A DNA stretch of 17,936 nucleotides from JBALVO01 sp036961445 (GTDB lineage: Bacteria > Pseudomonadota > Gammaproteobacteria > Pseudomonadales > Halieaceae): contig JBALVO010000071.1 of assembly GCA_036961445.1 (NCBI GenBank), positions 1 to 17,936 of the forward strand. The letters run 5' to 3'. Positions within the stretch are counted from its first letter, which is position 1, and each line of letters begins with the position of its first letter. Under the pieces are notes generated by a model. That model saw only the letters and a list, made by a program, of their open reading frames with translations. It was not told the DNA's origin and searched no databases. The position numbers and the translations under genes were made by a program. Positions 14,608 through 17,936 of the stretch are shown here, piece after piece.

Positions 14608-16311
14608 ATGTCACCCACTAAATCATCTCGGGCCGTGAGTGGAATGTTAGGCCTGGCACTGATTATCTTAGTTACGGCCACCAGCGCAATCGCTACCCCC
14701 CTTCAAAAGCGACCTAATATCCTGTTAATTGTTGCGGATGACCTGGGTTATTCTGACCTTGGCGTGTTTGGCGGCGAGATCCATACACCTAACCTCGATT
14801 CCCTGGCACGCGAAGGCGTTGCCTTACGCCGCTTTCATGCCGCACCTAATTGTGGACCCAGTCGCGCTTCGACCTTGACTGGCGTTGACTTCCACCGCGC
14901 AGGTATAGGAGGCAATGCGGAAATCGCTGCCGACAACCAGAAAGGCCTGCCTGCCTATCAGGGTGTCCTGCGCGATGATGTTGTTACATTCCCTGAGTTA
15001 TTGCGTGACGCCGGATACCACACCTATATGGCAGGTAAATGGCACATGGGAAAGAGCCCTCGAAATATGCCCGGCGGGCGTGGATTTGAGCGTTCATTTG
15101 CTTTGCTAAACGGCGGCGCCAGTCACTGGGCAGATCAATTGGCCCTGATACCCAATAGTAAGACTACCTATACAGAAGACGACGTGGTGGTAGAAAAACT
15201 TCCGGACGACTTTTATTCCACTACTTATTACACCGACCGAATTATCGAATCCATAGAATCGGACCTGGATGACGACGCGCCATTCTTCGCTTATCTGGCG
15301 TTTACGGCTCCGCACAATCCACTGCATGCTCCCGATGCAAGCATAGCCAAGTACAAGGGAGTCTATGCTGGCGGTTGGGACCAACTGGCTAAGAACAGGC
15401 TCGCACGACAACGTGAACTCGGGCTAGTGGCTGAAGGGGTTGAGCCTGCTACCCGTCCTGACTGGGTGTTAGCCTGGGACAAACTGAGTAATAAACAAAG
15501 AGCACAGCGGGAGCGGGATATGGAGATCTATGCCGCTATGATCGATTACATGGACGAATCCATCGGTCGCTTGCTTTCCTTCCTTCGCAGTACAGGAGAA
15601 TACGACAACACAATGATCGTATTCATGTCGGACAATGGACCCAGTAAAACGGCCATCGCAGATTACTTGGCATTGGGCGGTGCTGCAGCAGACTTTGTGA
15701 AAATGTTCGACAACAGCCTCGAAAACAAAGGGCGCCCCGGATCATCTACCGACATCGGGCCTGGGTGGGCGTTCGCCAGCGCAACGCCACTGCGCCTGTT
15801 CAAGGGGTATGTTACTCAGGGGGGCATTCAGGTGCCTGCCATTGTAAAACCTGCTGGTACGGGGGAGGCGGGCAGTGGACTCAGTCACACCCCGCTGCAT
15901 GTCACCGACCTATTGCCTACGTTTCTGGCGCTGGCTGAAGTCACCTACCCGAGAGAATATAAAGGAGTGCCCATTCCGCGGCCGGCCGGGCAGTCTATGC
16001 TGCCCCTTATCTCCAGTCATGGCACCGAGGAGTTTACCCGCGGCGGGCTAGGGTGGGAGGCCTACGGTATGGATGCCTGGCTGGAAGGAGATTTGAAACT
16101 TGTTCGACTTCCCGTGCCCTATGGCAACGGTAAATGGCAGCTGTATGACCTTCGAAGCGATCCCGGGGAAAGGAATGACCTGGCCGCCAGGATGCCGGAA
16201 GTGGTTGCCAAATTCGAGAAGAAATGGCTCGACTACGCCCGTACCAATGAAGTCGTGCACCCGGATCAGCCAGTGGCATACGGCAAGCCTGTGAAACCTG
16301 GAAAATTCTAG
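14608..16311 (+). CDS. Exported arylsulfatase-like sulfatase 3 (AtsA-like subgroup)
   Basis: A 567-residue formylglycine-dependent sulfatase with GAGG nine bases before the ATG at 14608. A Sec signal peptide covers about residues 1-30 (SAIA). RPNILLIVADDLGYSDLG carries metal ligands Asp44-Asp45. The signature is C-G-P-S-R with Cys82, followed by ASTLTGVDFHRAGIGGNAE, which resembles the LTG-D-x-H-x-A-G-I-G region of AtsA-type arylsulfatases. GKWHMG begins at 143 and MSDNGP gives Asp342-Asn343. Length and C-terminal DLRSDPGERNDLA are normal for the family. The glycine after Cys82 is less common than S or T but is allowed by C-x-P-x-R. It is separated by about 250 bases from the transport pair and may have its own promoter. 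Confidence 0.92.
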   Translation: MSPTKSSRAVSGMLGLALIILVTATSAIATPLQKRPNILLIVADDLGYSDLGVFGGEIHTPNLDSLAREGVALRRFHAAPNCGPSRASTLTGVDFHRAGIGGNAEIAADNQKGLPAYQGVLRDDVVTFPELLRDAGYHTYMAGKWHMGKSPRNMPGGRGFERSFALLNGGASHWADQLALIPNSKTTYTEDDVVVEKLPDDFYSTTYYTDRIIESIESDLDDDAPFFAYLAFTAPHNPLHAPDASIAKYKGVYAGGWDQLAKNRLARQRELGLVAEGVEPATRPDWVLAWDKLSNKQRAQRERDMEIYAAMIDYMDESIGRLLSFLRSTGEYDNTMIVFMSDNGPSKTAIADYLALGGAAADFVKMFDNSLENKGRPGSSTDIGPGWAFASATPLRLFKGYVTQGGIQVPAIVKPAGTGEAGSGLSHTPLHVTDLLPTFLALAEVTYPREYKGVPIPRPAGQSMLPLISSHGTEEFTRGGLGWEAYGMDAWLEGDLKLVRLPVPYGNGKWQLYDLRSDPGERNDLAARMPEVVAKFEKKWLDYARTNEVVHPDQPVAYGKPVKPGKF

Positions 16312-16328
16312 AGCAGATTGAAGAGTCA

Positions 16329-16356
16329 TAGCTCCCTACCCGCAGGTAAGGAGCTA
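16329..16356 (+). terminator. Hairpin after sulfatase 3, terminator-like
   Basis: TAGCTCC (16329-16335) pairs perfectly with GGAGCTA (16350-16356), and the stem continues with ACC/GGT after a two-base mismatch around a short loop. It starts 18 bases after the stop codon of sulfatase 3. Only a weak T-run follows (TATTGT), so termination efficiency is uncertain. Confidence 0.5.
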
Positions 16357-16360
16357 TATT

Positions 16361-16380
16361 GTGGTTATGGCAATAGCCAC
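16361..16380. repeat. Second hairpin between sulfatase 3 and the IS6 relic
   Basis: GTGGTTAT and ATAGCCAC form an 8-bp stem (one G-T pair) around GGCA. It directly follows the terminator-like hairpin and directly precedes the transposase relic, so it may belong to the decayed IS left end. Confidence 0.35.
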
Positions 16381-16387
16381 ATTACTA

Positions 16388-16522
16388 CATACCTACAAAT
16401 GCCATCGATTCCGGCTAGGCATTCCCCACCCGACATCATCGGTTATGCCGTCTGGCTCTGAAGTCTTGGTGAAGATCAACGGCAAGCAGGATTATCTATA
16501 GCGGGCGGTAGACCAGGACGGG
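16388..16522 (+). pseudogene. IS6-family transposase relic (copy 2), heavily decayed
   Basis: The translation begins HTYKCHRFRL, the counterpart of NTYKRHRFPL in copy 1; at base level 16389-16412 matches 3410-3433 at 21 of 24 positions. The start codon is lost. A shifted frame at 16429-16458 then gives PDIIGYAVWL, the next conserved block of the family. After a deletion the first frame resumes at 16460 with EVLVKINGKQDYL, a TAG (16499-16501) where the family has Trp, and RAVDQDG, which is the DDE-core sequence DEVFVKINGK-x-x-YLWRAVDQDG. Everything downstream is missing. It has a frameshift, an internal deletion, a nonsense codon and a 3' truncation, so it is clearly dead. No terminal repeats were identified. 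Confidence 0.82.
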
Positions 16523-16541
16523 TTATTGTAAAAGAGAGGAG

Positions 16542-16880
16542 TCAGTCATCCATACACCCGATACATCGTGTGCTTGCCGGATCAAAGTTTAGCCTGGCAG
16601 CGCCAATCTCATTTCCACATTTGAAGCAATAACCGTAGTCACCGGCCTCCATGCGACGCAATGCGTTGTCGATTTTCTGTAATTGCAGCTCCCTTCGGCG
16701 GGCCGTTTCTTGTGCCATCTGCTGGGCTTGCATGGCGTCCATACGGGATAGACGGCCAACCTTTGACTGATCGAGCGCCACGGTGTCAGTGGCATCTTTA
16801 CTATCTGCTTTAAGTTGCCCGATGTCCTCCCGCAGGGATATCAACGCTTTTCGAAAAACATCTAACTGTTGCAGTTCCAT
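16542..16880 (-). CDS. TraR/DksA-family C4 zinc-finger protein
   Basis: A small protein of 112 residues from the ATG at 16878-16880, or 122 from an upstream TTG (16910). The N-terminal two thirds are predicted to be coiled-coil helices (VFRKALISLREDIGQLKADS and a QAQQMAQETARRRELQLQKI stretch). The C-terminus is YGYCFKCGNEIGAARLNFDP-ASTRCIGC, a four-cysteine zinc site (Cys95, 98, 116 and 119 in the longer numbering) typical of zf-dskA_traR proteins. Members bind the RNA polymerase secondary channel, or are short paralogues of unknown target. It is shorter than E. coli DksA (151 residues), so it is a DksA-like paralogue and not DksA itself. It is divergent from the cupin gene. Confidence 0.88.
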   Translation of the reverse strand: MELQQLDVFRKALISLREDIGQLKADSKDATDTVALDQSKVGRLSRMDAMQAQQMAQETARRRELQLQKIDNALRRMEAGDYGYCFKCGNEIGAARLNFDPASTRCIGCMDD

Positions 16881-16966
16881 AGCTGTCAGCTCTGAGGTTT
16901 GGTTGACCAAAATTTAGCATGAATCTCGGTCGGCTGCTGTTGGCCAGTAAAGAATGTCTGGTTGAA

Positions 16967-16995
16967 GCCTTGTAAAGATTAGAAACGTACAAGGC
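16967..16995. promoter_or_regulatory. 8-bp inverted repeat in the divergent DksA-like/cupin promoter region
   Basis: GCCTTGTA (16967-16974) and TACAAGGC (16988-16995) are perfect inverted copies 13 bases apart, so their centres are two helical turns apart. The repeat overlaps a candidate minus-strand promoter (TTGTAC complementary to 17002-17007, 18-bp spacer, TCTAAT complementary to 16978-16983). It also lies just upstream of a plus-strand -10 (TACAAT, 17003-17008). It looks like an operator for a dimeric regulator controlling both genes. Confidence 0.5.
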
Positions 16996-17052
16996 GTAGG
17001 AGTACAATCGATATTTGCCGCCCGATAATAATTCGCAAAAAAAGGATACAGT

Positions 17053-17385
17053 ATGAACTTCCCAAGAATTGATAACTACTTCCAAACCGCAGAGCAGGCT
17101 CTTGAGGAAATAGCCACCATAGGCTGGCACGGGTTCGAGGTCACCCTGGACCCGGAAGAGGACTTACACTGGCATGATTTCGATTCGGTTGTATTCGTTT
17201 TGGAAGGCATAGCGAGCGCCGAGTTTTCGGATGGCAGCATCGAGGAAGCCTCGGTTGGTACAAAGATTGAAGCGCCCGCAGGGATTGTGCACCGGACGGT
17301 GGGGGCTAGCTATCGCGCGATCATCGGGCTCAGTGTTGATCCGGCTGAGCTTACGCAGCCAGTGAACAAACCCGTAGTTACTTGA
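17053..17385 (+). CDS. Small cupin-domain protein
   Basis: A 110-residue cytoplasmic protein with AGGAT before the ATG at 17053. It contains the two cupin motifs: HWHDFDSVVFVLEG (His39, His41) and PAGIVHR (His80). The usual metal-binding Glu of motif 1 is not in its normal place (Asp44/Ser45 there), so metal binding may use three histidines or an aspartate. The fold is a single-domain cupin; the reaction or ligand is unknown. It is divergent from the DksA-like gene across a region with an inverted repeat, which suggests a regulatory or stress context. Confidence 0.8.
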   Translation: MNFPRIDNYFQTAEQALEEIATIGWHGFEVTLDPEEDLHWHDFDSVVFVLEGIASAEFSDGSIEEASVGTKIEAPAGIVHRTVGASYRAIIGLSVDPAELTQPVNKPVVT

Positions 17386-17772
17386 GCCACTTATCGGGTA
17401 CTGAGAACATCACTAGCCGTAATCGCAAGTTCCGGCGTGCTGTCCCGGAGTAGAAACCACAGTTTTATCCACCGGACCTGACATGCTCGACGCAGGCGAT
17501 GTGGTGAAAGGCGTTTGGGGAGGTGGTTGGTGACGGCTTTGACGAGTGTGACGGAGTTCTCTCACTTGCTGATTTATGCAGCGAATTGGAATTTCGCCAT
17601 ATACAGGATGTGTCGCTATGGCCGTACCGCCTTCGCCGGTGGTCTTAACGATCTGCGGACAGTGGTCGGTTACCGCACCTTTGCTTGCGAATTCTTGCGA
17701 TTGCGCGAATAGACAAAAGAAAGATTCCCCAGACCCTGCTCTGGGTAACAGTAAGGAATAGGAGCGATCAGT
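17386..17772. other. Gene-free stretch between cupin and rhodanese-like genes
   Basis: Open frames exist on both strands but have biased, low-complexity or unrecognisable translations and no ribosome-binding sites. The only structure seen is a short hairpin at 17728-17745, CCCAGA and TCTGGG around six bases, without a T-run, in the leader of the next gene. Confidence 0.5.
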
Positions 17773-17936
17773 ATGGCGATCAGAAACGTATTTGAACATG
17801 CAGTTAAGTTAGCTGAAACCATGGACAACCTTCAGGTTGAAGATGTGAAAAAAGAATTGGCTGACAACCTCGATGTCCTGCTGGTAGATATCCGTGAACT
17901 GCAGGAAGTGATCGACAAGGGAACCATTCCAGGATC
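17773..17936 (+). CDS. Rhodanese-like domain protein, 3'-truncated
   Basis: The frame starts at the ATG at 17773, preceded by TAGGAG at a suitable distance, and stays open to the window edge (54 complete codons). The translation begins MAIRNVFEHAVKLAETMDNL and continues with DVKKELADNLDVLLVDIRE and KGTIPGS. The VLLVDIRE-x-x-E...G-x-IPG pattern is the N-terminal half of a rhodanese (sulfurtransferase) domain. The active-site cysteine loop lies beyond the window, so catalytic competence cannot be judged. No signal peptide is obvious. Confidence 0.82.
   Translation, partial: MAIRNVFEHAVKLAETMDNLQVEDVKKELADNLDVLLVDIRELQEVIDKGTIPG

Noticed and set aside
17413..17799. 128-residue minus-strand open frame and a 65-residue plus-strand frame before the rhodanese gene
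   Set aside because: There is no ribosome-binding site or recognisable motif, and the minus frame overlaps the well-supported start of the rhodanese-like gene.

Overview
The window looks like a piece of a draft or metagenome-derived genome of a marine-type gammaproteobacterium. It has moderate GC, Sec and Tat signal peptides, beta-barrel outer-membrane proteins of Gram-negative type, a TraR/DksA-family zinc-finger protein, and a run of exactly 100 Ns (5640-5739) that marks a scaffold gap. No rRNA, tRNA or CRISPR array was seen. The lineage is inferred from gene content only.

Left part (1-3300): two tandem paralogues of a TolB-like/TPR membrane sensor-type protein. The first is cut by the window edge. 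The duplication is visible at base level: bases 1-90 match 1820-1909 with one mismatch. Next (3329-3763) comes a fossil IS6-family insertion sequence whose transposase has lost its middle and carries two in-frame stops. Two minus-strand genes follow: a YtoQ-family protein (3893-4336) and a six-helix YrhK-like membrane protein (4528-5451).

Central part (5813-16311): a sulfatase locus. An AraC-family regulator reads leftward. Its divergent intergenic region holds a 14-bp palindrome and three CGGATA direct repeats about two helical turns apart. Reading rightward are a small ribbon-helix-helix-like protein, an exported sulfatase, a Tat-type exported homologue of 4,5-dihydroxyphthalate decarboxylase/periplasmic binding proteins, a Tat-exported sulfatase, a FadL-type outer-membrane transporter, a second outer-membrane protein of the phenol-MetA type, and a third, Sec-exported sulfatase. 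The three sulfatases belong to clearly different subgroups, and all carry a C-x-P-x-R formylglycine site. My reading is that the locus takes up a hydrophobic, probably aromatic, sulfate ester through FadL-type channels, removes sulfate in the periplasm, and binds or decarboxylates the product, under AraC control. The substrate is not determined by the sequence.

Right part (16311-17936): a terminator-like hairpin, a second and more decayed IS6-family transposase relic in the same orientation as the first, a TraR/DksA-type zinc-finger gene (minus), a small cupin gene (plus) with a shared divergent promoter region containing a perfect 8-bp inverted repeat, and the start of a rhodanese-like gene that runs off the edge. 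The two IS6 relics bracket the sulfatase locus and the two minus-strand genes, which suggests, but does not prove, that the 13-kb block was once IS6-mobilised.
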